Part shown: positions 1 to 12,300 of the stretch, one piece after another | Position numbering within the stretch: the stretch's first letter is position 1 | Layout of the letters: the number at the start of each line of letters is the position of its first letter | NCBI RefSeq assembly: GCF_037975245.1 | Contig: NC_092580.1 | Span: 6,796,501-6,860,500 of the forward strand | Direction of reading: 5' to 3' | Origin: Apostichopus japonicus | Lineage: Eukaryota; Echinodermata; Holothuroidea; Aspidochirotida; Stichopodidae | Length of the DNA stretch: 64,000 nucleotides | Made by a program: the position numbers and the translations under genes | The notes under the pieces: model-generated | What the model was told of the DNA's origin: nothing | The model's database searches: none | The model's input: the letters and a program-made list of their open reading frames with translations, nothing else

Positions 1-16
1 CCTGTCTCCCCACAAC

Positions 17-1440
17 CTATGCACCGAGTGGCACTGCCCGATGGTGGGAGGCCCGAGGGATGGGACCCCCGGAGCTCGTATCATTGAGCGACCAAAGCCA
101 AATCGGCCTGTGATATGTCCGATAAGTAGCAGACGACGAAGCGATTGGAGTCTTCCACGCCGTCGTCTTGCAGATGTCCACTATTGGAAAGCCTGCGAAC
201 AGGGCTGTAGAAGCAGTGAAACCCCTGCTGTTGTGAGCATAGGATCTGCCTGGACCTGTAGCCAGAGGGCGGATGGCTTCCACCAAACAGCGGGACAAGG
301 TATCCTCCCAGGCTGCTGAGTGGGGCACTCGAAGGAGGAAGAACAGGGATGTCGAAGTACCCAAGAGATCTTGTGTTCTGTTGAGGTACAACTTCAGTGC
401 CCTAATGGGAAACCATACTGTAGTCTGTCCTCGGGGATCAAAGAGAAGGTCTTGATCTCTGGGATGATGATGTCTCCCGGTAGGAGAGCCCAGGTTCTAG
501 CTAAGAAGGAGGGGTGGAGAACTATCAGCACCCCACAAACCGTAGGACTGAAGGCACCTTAGTCAAGGCGTGCCGTTGTTGCCTGGCGTGGAGCCGTAGG
601 GGAAGCCCCTGATGGAAGGCGGCAACAGCCGAACGATAGTTTTTGATTGTCTAAACCCTGCCTCCCTTCTTGGAACAGTGTGGGTAAGGAGTCGGCGATC
701 AAGGTTAGAAAGGCCATGGTAGGCAGAGTCTGTCTCGTTCGGCATACTCTGAATCTCCGTAGGCAGAAAACGTAAGTACCAAGGTTGTTCTCACTCTGGC
801 GGCCAAAGTCCTTTCTGTCTAAGGAAACACCAGACAATTTCCAGGCACCTAATTGTAGGCCCTTGCTGTCCGGGTGAGCCAGCGCCCCGTCTATGGGACA
901 ACCGACTGTGGTTTGTCCGGCAGGATCGCTGGCTCGTCTGCTAAGAGCTGGAGAACTTTTGCCCGAACCGGGGTCAGCAGGGCCACTATGATGGCTGACC
1001 ATGCCAAGAGGGGGAAGATGTAAGCTTCCGGTCCGTTTCGCGACAGGGACCTGGCGTTATGTGGAAGGCCTGCGGGTGGGACTGCCTGAACAAAGATGAA
1101 CAGCCCATTGTTGCCCTGTGTCGCAATCAGGTCTATCAGAGGTCTGCTGAACATGTGGAAAAACCTACTTCATGTTCGTTGCGAAAGGGTCCACTCGTCA
1201 GGGTGGAGCTGTCCCCTGGGCAGAGCATCGGCCATCACATTCTCCTTTCTGGCAATCTGAGAGACTTGTAGGGCCATGCCAGATTCTGTAGCTGTGGTGA
1301 GGGTCTCCCTTGCCAGACGGCAATATCTCTCTGACCTGGTGCCACCATGTCTGTTGACATAGCTACAGTATGTTACCACTGTCGTGTTGTCTGAGAGGAT
1401 GGTAGTCAAAAGCCCCGCACCTGGGTGCCGGAGGGCTCCA
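17..1440 (-). pseudogene. DIRS-like retroelement, 3' part: RNase H then tyrosine recombinase, broken
   Basis: On the minus strand about 1440-1170 reads an RNase H: LLTTILSDNTTVVTY, GGTRSERYC, KENVMADAL and DEWTL, matching the D-N-T-T-V-V and N-x-x-A-D-x-L motifs of DIRS reverse transcriptases. A linker follows with PLIDLIATQGNN and EAYIFP. A tyrosine recombinase comes next: LGAWKLSG near 850, LADSLPTLF-like helix near 680, and HNSRGFTASTALFAG near 200, which carries the H-x-x-R catalytic box. The order RT/RNase H then recombinase is diagnostic of DIRS-type elements. Several frameshifts break it; the reverse transcriptase proper is absent from the window, and the left end runs off the edge. 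Confidence 0.75.
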
Positions 1441-1780
1441 GAGAGCCCAACCCTGTGTATCTGCTGCTAAAGAAGTCAAGGACAGCGGCCTGCTTGGTGA
1501 CCTTGTTAGCGCTTGCAGGACAGCCGCACTCGCAGTACTGATTCAGTACCACAGTACCGTTGATGACTCCTTCAGTTATCAACCCGTTGCAATCAGAAAA
1601 CTCTGAAGAAAAGGAATGTCCTGATGATGCTAAGCTGTACCCTGTAGGGAGGTTTAATGGAGGTTCTTTCCATGCTAAAAAATATTAATCATAATATTGG
1701 GGAAAGAAAAGGCGTAGACCTATTGAAAGATAATGATGCCTGAGGCGCCTAACAATATTACCCCGGTCAACGAAAACCTG

Positions 1781-1935
1781 TCAAGCATAGAGACAAGTAT
1801 CTCCTGGATGGGAAGCTGCACTGACGAAAAAGTGCCTTGCCCAAGGAAACAACTGAATGATCCGGCCAGGACTCAAACCTGCAAGCCTTAGATCACCAGT
1901 CCACTGCCTTCACCACTTGACCACAGTACTCTCCA
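1781..1935 (-). mobile_element. tRNA-derived SINE, family B
   Basis: Reverse complement has an A-box-like TGGTCAAGTGG (1912-1922) and a B-box-like GGTTTGAGTCC (1869-1879). A body follows with CTTGGGCAAGGCACTTTTT. It is too diverged for a functional tRNA gene, so it is best read as a SINE copy with its internal polymerase III promoter. Confidence 0.7.
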
Positions 1936-2125
1936 AAAATGAGTACTGAAGGTACAGAATCTCACTCTGCTGAGTGAGTACAGAATCTTAAACAATGCTA
2001 CCCTGCTACAAAAAATGAGACTGAGTACTGAATGGATAGTTTGCTTCATCAGAATCTTAAACAAAGCTACACTGCTACTGTTTATGTGACTCCTACAACT
2101 ATATGTATGTATTTAAGAACGTATT

Positions 2126-2342
2126 TAGGATCATCCTGCAAGTAGGAACTTGAGAAGAAGCCTCACTGGCTTAACCAAGCTGCAAGCTGACTGAAGTCAG
2201 TCTCTTACATACAAATTTAACGTCCATGATTATGAAACGTCAACAACTCTGTAGCTGGACAACATACATTAATCTTGGGGTGGCCTGAACCGGGGACCTT
2301 ATGACTGAAAGGCTTTAACCCTGAGCTAACTGAGCTATAGAC
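2126..2342 (-). mobile_element. tRNA-derived SINE, family A, copy 1
   Basis: Shares its full length with copies at 8919, 29901 and 58601. The head on the minus strand carries AGCTCAG and GGTTCAGGCC (A and B boxes); the tail ends in a stem formed by the TCCTGC and GCAGGA type arms near 2130. Confidence 0.75.
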
Positions 2343-2399
2343 CTACTCATCAGAAACAAACTCCCAACAGGGGCTGTGAAGATGGTGAGAGGGTGGGTT

Positions 2400-2720
2400 T
2401 GTAGAAAATCCACCTCATAAATCCCTGGCTGCTTAACGGAGCCCGGGGAGTTACTCAGCAAACACAAAGGCGTTACTAAGCATGTAGTGTTTGTTATGAT
2501 AACGTTATTAGTGGTGTAAGAGGTATGTCACCGAAAACGTTTTCAGGCTCATATTTCAAAACGATTTACGTTAAGACATTAATATAACATTAATATAACA
2601 ATATCTCATAGAAACGTTATGTCAACGTTTTTACCACACCACATTTAACGTAATAAACACGTAATAAATGTTATGATAACGTACCCGTTACTCCTCAAAT
2701 CTCTCCATGTCGAGACGTGT
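2400..2720. repeat. Palindrome-rich AACGTT segment, probable small transposon remnant
   Basis: Carries about eight ACGTT/AACGT words and two copies of GTTATGATAACGT (2493 and 2669 regions). The left side GGAGTTACTCAG and the right side CGTTACTCCTC suggest loosely inverted ends. No coding capacity is seen. Confidence 0.35.
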
Positions 2721-3105
2721 CAATTTCGTAGTGTAGTACAGTAGAAGTATCCAACTTCCTATTGAAACCACCTAGCGCATAGCCACGACTAGGCTATCAG
2801 GTGCTACGAAATGCAACTGTGCTTAAAATGTCGGAACATCGAACATTATTCATGAAGCGCATACTGTATGCTCGGAGCACGTTAGCGCTTGTACCTTTGT
2901 TGGGGTTTTATCCTACCCCTTTTCCAACTTACTAACGCGTTTGTCTTGGAAATTCACCCAAAAAATAGAGAGAGAGGCTTATTCCATGGGATCGCTCACG
3001 TAGTCGACAGCTCGTTGCAGCAAACGTTGAGCTTACACGTGTCAATCCAGGTGACTGCTTGGCCCCCCTCCTCTAATGACAAATATACAGCGCGGGTGTA
3101 TTTTC

Positions 3106-3193
3106 TTGGCAGTTTGCCAAGACTCTTAGAAGGCTTCGTTTTCCTGGCACTTTGCCAAGTTTCGAGAACGTTCTCTTCTTGGCAGGTTGCCAA
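3106..3193. promoter_or_regulatory. Three TTGGC-N5-GCCAA palindromes (nuclear factor I type)
   Basis: Sites at 3106-3120 (perfect), 3144-3158 (CTGGC, one mismatch) and 3179-3193 (perfect), 38 and 35 bp apart. The pattern equals the known full-site consensus for NFI. A perfect 12-bp palindrome GAGAACGTTCTC lies between sites 2 and 3 (3164-3175). Binding is inferred only from the pattern. Confidence 0.4.
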
Positions 3194-3784
3194 GGTACTA
3201 AGTAACGAGACTGTACTAGAATCGCTTCAGTTTGCGCATTTTAACATGCTCTGGAGGGGGTTCCACAAGCGTTTTAAACAACAAAACATAAGCAAGGTTT
3301 CAAACCTAGACATATGGCGATGAATTATAACAAGAGAGAAATATAATTAGCGAGGAAAATATGACCCATGAATGCCCAGGAAATCTATGTCATGTCCTGG
3401 TTTCTGCTGGTACTCATTAAACACACATTCGGGATGTGTAATGATAAATGGTGTAGCGATTGCAGTGTCTTTCCGCAATTGATTCGAACCTGTCGTCGCA
3501 GCTCAAGCTGCTAGTTCCGGGGGGCAACACTCCCCTGATGAAAGAGAATTTTCCCCCTCTTGGAGGCGGGATTAACTTTGAGGCTGGGGATAAGTATATC
3601 TCCGTTTGCCGTGGGAACCTCCCTCGGGCCGGCTTTCCTTTCGGATTGGGCGTTTGCCCTTACTACCCGTTCTGGGGGCCCAGCAGTTGTTGATCTCATA
3701 GGTTCCCGGCTCTGGGACCGACTCCTGGGATCCGGAGTGGAACCTCGGTTCCGCACTCCCTGTGAGGTCTCGCCGGACCCGCGG

Positions 3785-4420
3785 TCTCGTCGGACCCGGG
3801 CCCCCGGAGCCCATCTCTGTGTGCGTACCTAGCCGGGTACCACTCCCCTCGACCCGGACATTCTGTCCGTTCCGGTCGGAATTTTGAATGGGCTATTCAT
3901 TGGCCTTGAGCCTTGCCTTCCCCCTTGGTCATAGAATCCGGACTGTGCCGGGACCTTGGGGGGCAATATCTCTTTCTCCTCTCTCTCTCTCTCTCTCCTC
4001 TGGCCTCTCTCGCCGGACTCGGGCTCCCGGAGCCTATCTCTGTGTGCGTACCACGCCGGGTACCACTCTCCTCGACCCGGACATTCCGTCCGTTCCGGTC
4101 GGAACTTCTAATGGGCTTTTTATTGGCCTTGAGCCCAGCCTTCCTTGGGTCGGAGGGGAACGTCTGTTCCAGGCTCCTTCTGAGGTCTTGCCAGACCCTG
4201 GCTCTCCGGAGCCCCTCTCTTTGCGCGCACCACAACGGGTGCCGCTCTCTGCGACCCGGACGGACTGTCCGCTCTGGCCGTCTTTGTCATGGGCTTTTGG
4301 TTGGCCTTGAGCCTTGCCCTTGCCCTAGCCCTTGGTGGTACATCCGGACAACGCCGGCACCTTGGGTGGCAAAATCTCCATCTCTCTCTCTCTCTCTCTT
4401 CTCCGGCCCTCTCCTGGCCT
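3785..4420. repeat. GC-rich tandem repeat, three diverged copies of about 200 bp
   Basis: Copies start near 3785, 4009 and 4190. Each has GGAGCC(C/T) followed by CTCT-TGYGCG, a GGGT(A/G)CC box, CGACCCGGAC, TTGGCCTTGAGCC and, in copies 1 and 3, a (CT)n run. The long open frames across it come from this repeat and are not treated as genes. Confidence 0.7.
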
Positions 4421-4779
4421 CTCTCCATCTCAATTCCCACCAACTCTATCACTTCCTCTTCATCTCCTGTCTCTCCTCCGATTCCCTCCAGGGGAACTGT
4501 GGGTTCGGTGATAGATCTAACCTGTCCCGGCCTACTAGCCAGGTGTCGATGTGCTGCCACTGTCTGGTGTGAAAACAAAACAGACTAGACAGAGGTCTCG
4601 GAACAGTTCACACATTTAAGGTGGCTTCGAGACATGTCTGAGAAACCCACGTTAAGGAGAGACTAACGGCAAAAAGTCTAACGTATCAAATGGAACGACT
4701 ATAAGGAGGAAGTAGGGTGGGAGTATGCTAACAGAGAGTAAAGTTACGTGACAAAAACAACGCGCCCCGCTAGAGGCTC

Positions 4780-5760
4780 GCGGCTTACAAGGTACGCTAC
4801 AATAGTGAAAAACTTCCCACACTTAGAAGCGAACACGTAACTAGAATACATGAAGGAAAAGGACGAAGCATGTATACAAGGGAGAGAACCCCTCTATCCG
4901 CGTACAGAGCGGGAAGGGAGGAACAAGGCTACAAGATACGCCCCAAGTGAAACTCCCGACACTTAGGAGGCGCACGAGTAGCGAAACCCATGGAGAAACA
5001 TGAAAATAAGTACAAATATATGAAGGTTCAAACAAGAAACAACAACAACGTAATCGAACCGCCTATCCGCCTAGTATTGGATAGGAGTTCGCGGCTTACA
5101 AGATACGTTACAAGGAGAAACACTTCCGACATATGGAAGCAACGTAACTAAACATATATGCATAAAAAAACTTGTAAAAAGGACGAAACATGTATATAAG
5201 GGAGAGAACCCCCTAACCGCGAACCAGCGGAGGGGGGAACAAGGCTACGAGGTACACCCCAAGTCATGAGACTCAGGGAGCGCACGTAGCAACAACTGGA
5301 GGAAACATGAAAATATACAACAATATATGAAATCAAGGATACTCCCGTCTTAACATGAAAAACAACGAAACGAGCCGACTATCTCGACTAGTTAGGAGAT
5401 ATCGGAACGTGGCTACAACTACGCTACAAAAGTGAAAACCCACACTAAAAGCATAAAAATTAACGAAGTACATGAAAGCAAAACATCTTATGCTAAGTAA
5501 GAAAAGCTGAAACACATGTACATACGGAAAAACATGCCTATCCGCGTAAACAAGGCGGTATAGGCAACGCTACAAATTACGCTACAAGGGGAAAACCCAC
5601 ACAAAAGCGTAAGAAGTAACGAAGGTACATGAAACAAGCAAAACATCTTCTTTTTTGAAAGTAAGAAAGCTGAACATGTACATACGAAAATATATGCCTA
5701 TCCGCGTAAACAAGGCGGTATAGGCAACGAACGAAGTAGTCTCGCAGAGCTACTACCTGT
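4780..5760. repeat. Degenerate tandem repeat field
   Basis: Blocks recur at about 310-320 bp (AAGGACGAAGCATGTATA near 4857 and its variant near 5178; GGCTTACAAG near 4783 and 5093) and then at about 158 bp (TATCCGCGTAAACAAGGCGG near 5541 and 5699). The whole area looks like an expanded noncoding part of a mobile element. Confidence 0.6.
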
Positions 5761-6262
5761 TACCCTAAAAACGTTACGTAAGAAAAAAGGAACGCATGGG
5801 CGAGAGTGTACACTAAAAACAGCCCCCAAAAACACCCTTCCCTACAAGAAAAGGATACTTATCAGGCTGGAAAAGATCCTTGGCAGTGCAGAAGTCCTGA
5901 TAGGAAACTTCTAGAGTATAAATCCAAGGTATTCTGGGCGAAATTCGCGAAAAATTTTCCTAACTCCGAAAAACACAGTAAGACACTTTGTGGGTAGAAA
6001 AATGAAGGAAGGCCATTAGGGCCAGTGAGGGTGTACAGTGTTAAAAGATTACCAGGGCATTCTAGACACGGTAGAATGTGGTGCATAGGTTGTGGGGAGA
6101 CAGGTAAGTGGGGAACGAAGTAAATAAAGTATATACAAAGCATACATAAGTATATAAAATCCTACATAGAGAGTATGTAACTAGTATGTACTTTACAACC
6201 ATGACAGTTTACAGTATGTTGCTCTTTAATTTGGTCAACCGCTTAGTACTTAACTTCTGCAG

Positions 6263-6391
6263 GTTCGATTTGATGTGGCTAATGCATCGTCAGGGGTTGT
6301 ATATGAACAGCTGGAGTTACAATCCTCTGTCCTTAGTGATACCTGGATCAGTAATGATACTGAAAGCATCATGGTACTAACAGAGAGAAAG
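6263..6391 (+). CDS. Plexin exon 1 of window: last blade of sema domain
   Basis: Acceptor tgcag, donor gtaggt, 43 codons, phase 0 to 0. The peptide holds VVYEQLEL and ends in LTERK, the typical close of a plexin sema propeller. No earlier sema exon was found between 1 and 6262, so the upstream intron is more than 6 kb. A TTAA-flanked transposon begins only 27 bp after this exon. Confidence 0.9.
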
Positions 6392-9300
6392 GTAGGTCAT
6401 TTTACAATTTCCTTTAAAGAGGTTATGAAATGAAAAATTTCATGTCTTGGAATGGTATTTCTACATTACTCGGACCACCCATGCACAACTTTCCGTAAAT
6501 ACGGCTTCAAACGAACATTCGTAAGCTTTGACGAAAATGATTTTCTTGAGGAAGAAGAGGAGGAAATAGTTTTCGAGGGTGATGAAGATAATATTGATGT
6601 TTTCCCCTATCAATTGAGCCCCTTGCAGAAGAATTGTAAAACGATCCCGATGGCTGAGACGTGCTGCCGATCAAAGTCCCCGAGCAGAACGGTTGGACGA
6701 CCCTGAACCGAAACTGGTCGGTTGAGCATAAACAAAACCACCGTTATTAAGACCATCATATGATTTTAATTATCTCGAATGTCGATGATCCTGCTACTTA
6801 ACTTCGTAGCGAAGCTTCTAGAATTTTGTGTCTTACAGTGCAAGGAAAATGTGACATTCTGTACAGTGCAATCCTATAGTACTAGTAGTGGTAACATGGG
6901 GTCTACCCCTAACTAATAGACGTTGTATAACAGGCTAGCCTGTGTAATTGTATCATCCAACTGTTACGTAAAATCACAACACAATGCCAGTTTTACCACA
7001 AAAGAAAACTTGTAGATCTAGTATTGATTGTTCTTAAACCAACTGCAGGCTTTAAAATTTGTGCAAAATATTAGGTAACCATAAAAAAAATCGTCATTTG
7101 CTGTATCAAGGAGGCCTAGGCTATGGTCATAACAAGTAATTTAGTATAGGCCTACAGGCACTCATAACGTTGTGTATGTGTAGTGTTTTGAGCGAGTTGT
7201 GTTCAAATACTTCGTTTTCTGTCATCTTTTGGAAAAGCTTGCAGTAGAAATCCGTCTTTACTTGTGGTGGAGCAACCTGATACCACATATCGGCTTGGCA
7301 TATTTAACAGTTACGAGATAAATTCACATAAATCTCCAAACACCAAATCTCAATTACTACGGAGCACTGCAACAGCGTAATGTTGTGTGTTCTCAAATGT
7401 AAACATAGCGTCTCGGAAGTGAGCTGAGTTCCTAGACTGACGTCACGCCGCATTACCGTTAATACAACAATTTTTAGAAAGTTTTTATTACCCTCAAATT
7501 TTTGATCGTTTATTCCTCAACGATGCAAGCTTCTTTTGACACAAATTGGGTATCATTGGAAAGCTACGAGTGTACAGAATACGATGATATAGAAAAAATT
7601 GTCCATTTCATAACCTCTTTAAGGTAAAACTCCACTTTGCAAAAATGGCCCACAACAAACTGGAGTGTTGCTGATGTCACAAATTGCAGCAGTTCTTCAA
7701 ATATTCTGTAATGCAGCTTCTTTACAAACTCTTTCAAAACCTATAGTTTTAATAAAGCCTCACATCTATAAGACACCTCACTCATTGCTGCGCGATGCTT
7801 TCTACCCTCCATAATGAGTATAGCAACAGCTTGATAATGAGTCACACTAGGAACACACACTGACTGAGTATCCCTGCTAAGTCTCTTCACAGGTATATTC
7901 ACTACTTGAGATACTCATCGCTGATCTGATTATACCAGTTTTATGAAATCCTTATCTGTGTTTCATTTTACAATGAGCTCAGCCAACCATTTCCCTTTAA
8001 CAAGCCATCGGTACACCATTTGGTCATAATAGAAAACTTTTCCAAAACAGTTTCTATTTATGTGTAACTCTTTGTCTTTTGTTACCTGGTCGAGATCTGT
8101 GTGTCTTTAGAAGTTATTGTGTCTCTCTTCCATTTGTCGAATTTCAAATCTTTGTGTGCTCGACTCATTGCCAAACAAAATTCTACATGTTAATTTGCCA
8201 CCGTAAATTTTATGTAACTGAAGACCACTATCCCCTCCCCCCCCCCCCCTCTCTGCAACAAAGAAAATATTCCTGACTTAACTTTGAGTGAATATATATT
8301 GCAGATCAAACATTTTCAACACCTGTTTCCTGCCAAATATTAGATTTCAAACGCTGCCATTTATTCTCTGACATTATTTACACTCAGAAATCTTTCTCAT
8401 GATGTAGTTGTATAAACCTAGTAAGCGCTGTAATATATATTTAAAAATTCTGGTTATTGACGACGACAACGAAAAAGCAAAAGAAATTATCAAGTACATT
8501 TTCTTGTAGTGCGTGTGAGATTGAGTCACAGTAGTATAAATATTGTCCATTAAGTTTGGAAATGTTGGTCTGATTGGCAGATTGCCCAAAATTTGTCAGT
8601 ATCCAGTGCTGTATCTATACAATCACATACCTTAGAAGATCGGCGACTGTCACGTAAGACACAATCGAAATAAAAAATAATAAAACAGTACGATAGATAC
8701 TTATTAACAAGATATGTTGAAAAATCATGTTCAAAATGTTAATAATCCATACGAGAATTGCAATTGTTCAGATTTAAACAAGAGTGTCTGAACCAAGGAA
8801 ATTAATGTAGTTGTTACTAGCACATCTTAAATTTTCCGTAGTTTGAAAGAAACAATATGGGCCTAAGTTTATGTTGTCGTACATGTATGTATATGTATGT
8901 ATGTATATGTATGTATATTAGATCCTCCTGCAAGCAGGAACTCGCGAAGAAGCCTAATTGGCTTATCAAATCCGCAAGCTGACCGAAGTCAGTCTCTCAC
9001 ATTCATATTTAACGTCCATGATTATGAATTGTTTATTGTCAACCTTATGATTGAAAGGCACCGGTGTTAACCACTGAGCTAACACTCCACATAACCCTTT
9101 ACTAACCCTATACTAGCCGTACATAACCCTATACTAGCCTATTTTAAAACTTTGCTACCTGTACAGACATGCAAGTAATGTTACAAGGTATCAAAGTTTG
9201 ACAATGAATTTTGTGTGTAATGTGTATAGAAACTGTTTCCAGAATGCCAACCAATTCATCAGAAATATCTGACACTCCTTTCAGCAAGAAAATGTCAGTA

Positions 9301-12300
9301 ATATGCATATAGCTAGTCTTGAAGTGATGAAAACCCAGTACTATTATTTCTAAACATTTGCTCAGAGATCTTATGAGTTTGTGGAAATTATTAATTATTT
9401 TATTTGTCAAACTTTTCTAATGGAGAAAATTTTTATGGTATCTTGAGAAACAAATAGGAGGAAAAATAAGGCTGAACTTTTGCAAAAAAACCTTGTATGT
9501 TTTTAACTATTACAAGTGAAGTCAGGATTGTTTAAATAAATTGCTGGTCTTAACATGGGCCCACAGAAAGATCTTGAAGCAGGTTGGAAATGATTTACTC
9601 ATTTCCTATGGTCAAATTATCTTCACACTTGATTTTTCACACATGAATCGCAAATGCAATGCTGTTCTGGCCACTACATGGAACAATCGTTTGCAAACAA
9701 TAAACAACAAATCCATTTTAGACTTGGCTACAAAAAGGTCTGCTGTATAGACCCCAACTAAAGCATGCTATTATGGAAAAGTTTCTTGAGATTACATAAT
9801 CGCCCTGCCTTGGTCTTAAATTGACCTCTTTTAACCAATTAGTCTGCAACATCTGCCACATATTTGTTCTTGTATGAGGGTCTTTGTGGGAACACTGTAT
9901 GATAAACTACACTGTAACCATGAACATATTTCCACACAGTGTTTACACAGAGAGCCTAATTAGGGTAAAAGCTAATTGAGGTCAATGACCAAGGCAGGTC
10001 CATTACGTAATCATAAAACTTTCCTCTCTATGGTGTGCTATAATTAGAGCCAATAAAGCAGATCTTTAACTTGCAGACAGTTTTGGAGCATATGTATGGA
10101 GGATACTTGACACTCGTGCTCAACCAACTGCACGGCAACGATCTAGGTGTGTTAATGTGAGGCTCCACTTACTAACAATACATATATGTCCGCGTACAGA
10201 GCAGGAGGCCCAGGTTCGAATCCCTGTGGAGGCTGGAAGTTTTTTCACTGTTCTTGATTTTCCAACTCATTACGATTTCAATTATATATATTCATTTGCC
10301 TTGTCGTTTACCTCCATTTCATTAAGATCTCTTTCGACATCCGGCTTTAGGAATCACAAATGATTTTAAGTTGGTTAGCATCATGTTTGATCTCTAGAGT
10401 AAGGCCAAATATGTCACCAAAAACAGAACTAGTATTGTTCGATACAGGTGATTTTCCAACTCATTACGATAGGTGGAGGCTGAAAGTTTTTTCACTGTTC
10501 TTGATTTTCCAACTCATTACGATTTCCATTTATATATATACAGTATATATATATATATATGTCTAGGATTACATTTGACCAAAGCATCATCCAAATCTTC
10601 CTTTCAAACAATTGTTAATGTAAATATATAGAAATGATTCCAATCATTTAAAATTCTTTTTATATTATTATTAATCACATGCATGATGAAGCTTAATATG
10701 TTAATAAGCTCTATTAAAGTGAGATGGTGTTGAGCCGGGATATATCAGTTGAATAAATCTTCTCTTTCAGTTGATTGAATTGTCTGTCACAAACTGCAGT
10801 CAGTATCAAACCTGCGATGAGTGTATTAAACCAGGAAGTATTGGTGGAGATCCTTATTGTGGATGGTGTACTCTGGAAAAGAGGTAAGCAGCATGAGTGC
10901 TTAAGTCGTTAAGGCAATGGAGAAGGATTTTAATCTCAATTGCCTCTCTTTCCCAGATGTAAAAATGTGTGGAGAGGTTAAACTTATAAATATTCTTTTT
11001 TTGGCAGCAACCTACGACATGTTCCTTGTCGTCCTTCTGTACTTAAGAGTTATATTTGTAAATGTTGTCAATTTATTATTACGTCCTATTACAATATCAC
11101 TTGCCAGTATAATTTTCTCTCTTGTACTTCTTATGCTTTTGCCGTAGGTGTACAAGGTTTGATGATTGCGATGGCAGTGATGATAGTGAGAGGTGGCTGC
11201 CTTTTAATGAAGATGAATGTGTTACTGTCTCAGCTTCACCAGAACATTTGCCAGTTGATGTCACCACAGATAGAAATGTAAATCACTTTCTGTTAATACT
11301 TTAAATATAACAATCCTTATTTCTGAATATTTGTAGTGTTCTAATTAATAAGAAGAGCAATAAACACAAGTTTCTGTAGTCTTGAACATCGTGGAAATGT
11401 AAATAAACCCCTACTAGGCCATCAGCTGAAGGTCGAAATTCGCTTGTTTCGTTCCAGCAACTGCGGGTCTAAAATTTCTCTACAGCATTGAATACATAAA
11501 TTAACTAAGATTAATGATCCAAAAGTTCTCCATGTACTTTCCTGCAGTTTTTTTGCAATTCCGCTCGAAAGATCGAACTATATTTTTTATTGCGTATGTT
11601 AAGAAACCTGCCGTTTTACGTTCAAAAGTTGTGCGCCAGTGAGATATCTGTACCATGTGATATGAATTGTCCAATGAGCCATGAGTTCTGTGTGCAATCT
11701 TTGTAGAAAACAACAAACATGGCGGCTTCCACGGGCGCTAGTCAGTCTCCGACACACGGAAATCTACAGTGCTCAGTGCACATTGAATCTGTAAAATTTG
11801 AAGCATTCAAGGCACTGACGAATAAACGATGGAATAAAGTTACTTCCTGCGCTAAAGATTGGCTTAATCGCAGCGGCGGAGACAGTGATATCGCCGTACT
11901 ACTGATTACTCCATGGCCTACTACGATCAAGCGTGTGTTCAACAGCATAGTATGATGGGGTTCCACGATAAGTGTTACAGGCGGTTCATTGATAGCAAGC
12001 ACATTGCTGCAAGAAAACGGACAGTTCCAGAGGAGACCCCATATGATTTTAAACGAAGAATTGACGGAAAAGATCGAGGAAACCAAGCAGAAGCTCTGGT
12101 GTATTGCCTGTTCAATTTATTATATGTGGGAAAAGAAACAATACATTACTAGGCGTTGCAAACGGGACAAGCTGCAGCAGGCAGAGACTTTCGATGGAGG
12201 TAAGCCTAAGCATACTACACGACTCTACTTGCACTTCTGTGGCATAGTTGAAGTGTTAAGAGAAGTTGCATAATGCAAGATCAGTAGCTCTTAAGGGATA

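Noticed and set aside
1861-1930. Possible tRNA gene
   Set aside because: A and B boxes are there but the cloverleaf stems are not formed and a SINE body follows.
2889-3323. 144-codon open frame on the plus strand
   Set aside because: It starts at TTG, has no domain, and runs through the tandem palindrome array; a chance frame is likelier.
3888-4588. Long open frames on both strands in the GC-rich tandem repeat
   Set aside because: Overlapping frames on both strands rich in Ser/Leu or Arg/Glu are the result of repeated CT-rich sequence.
1-6262. Further upstream sema-domain exons
   Set aside because: No plus-strand segment with splice sites and sema-like coding was found, so they are taken to lie outside the window.
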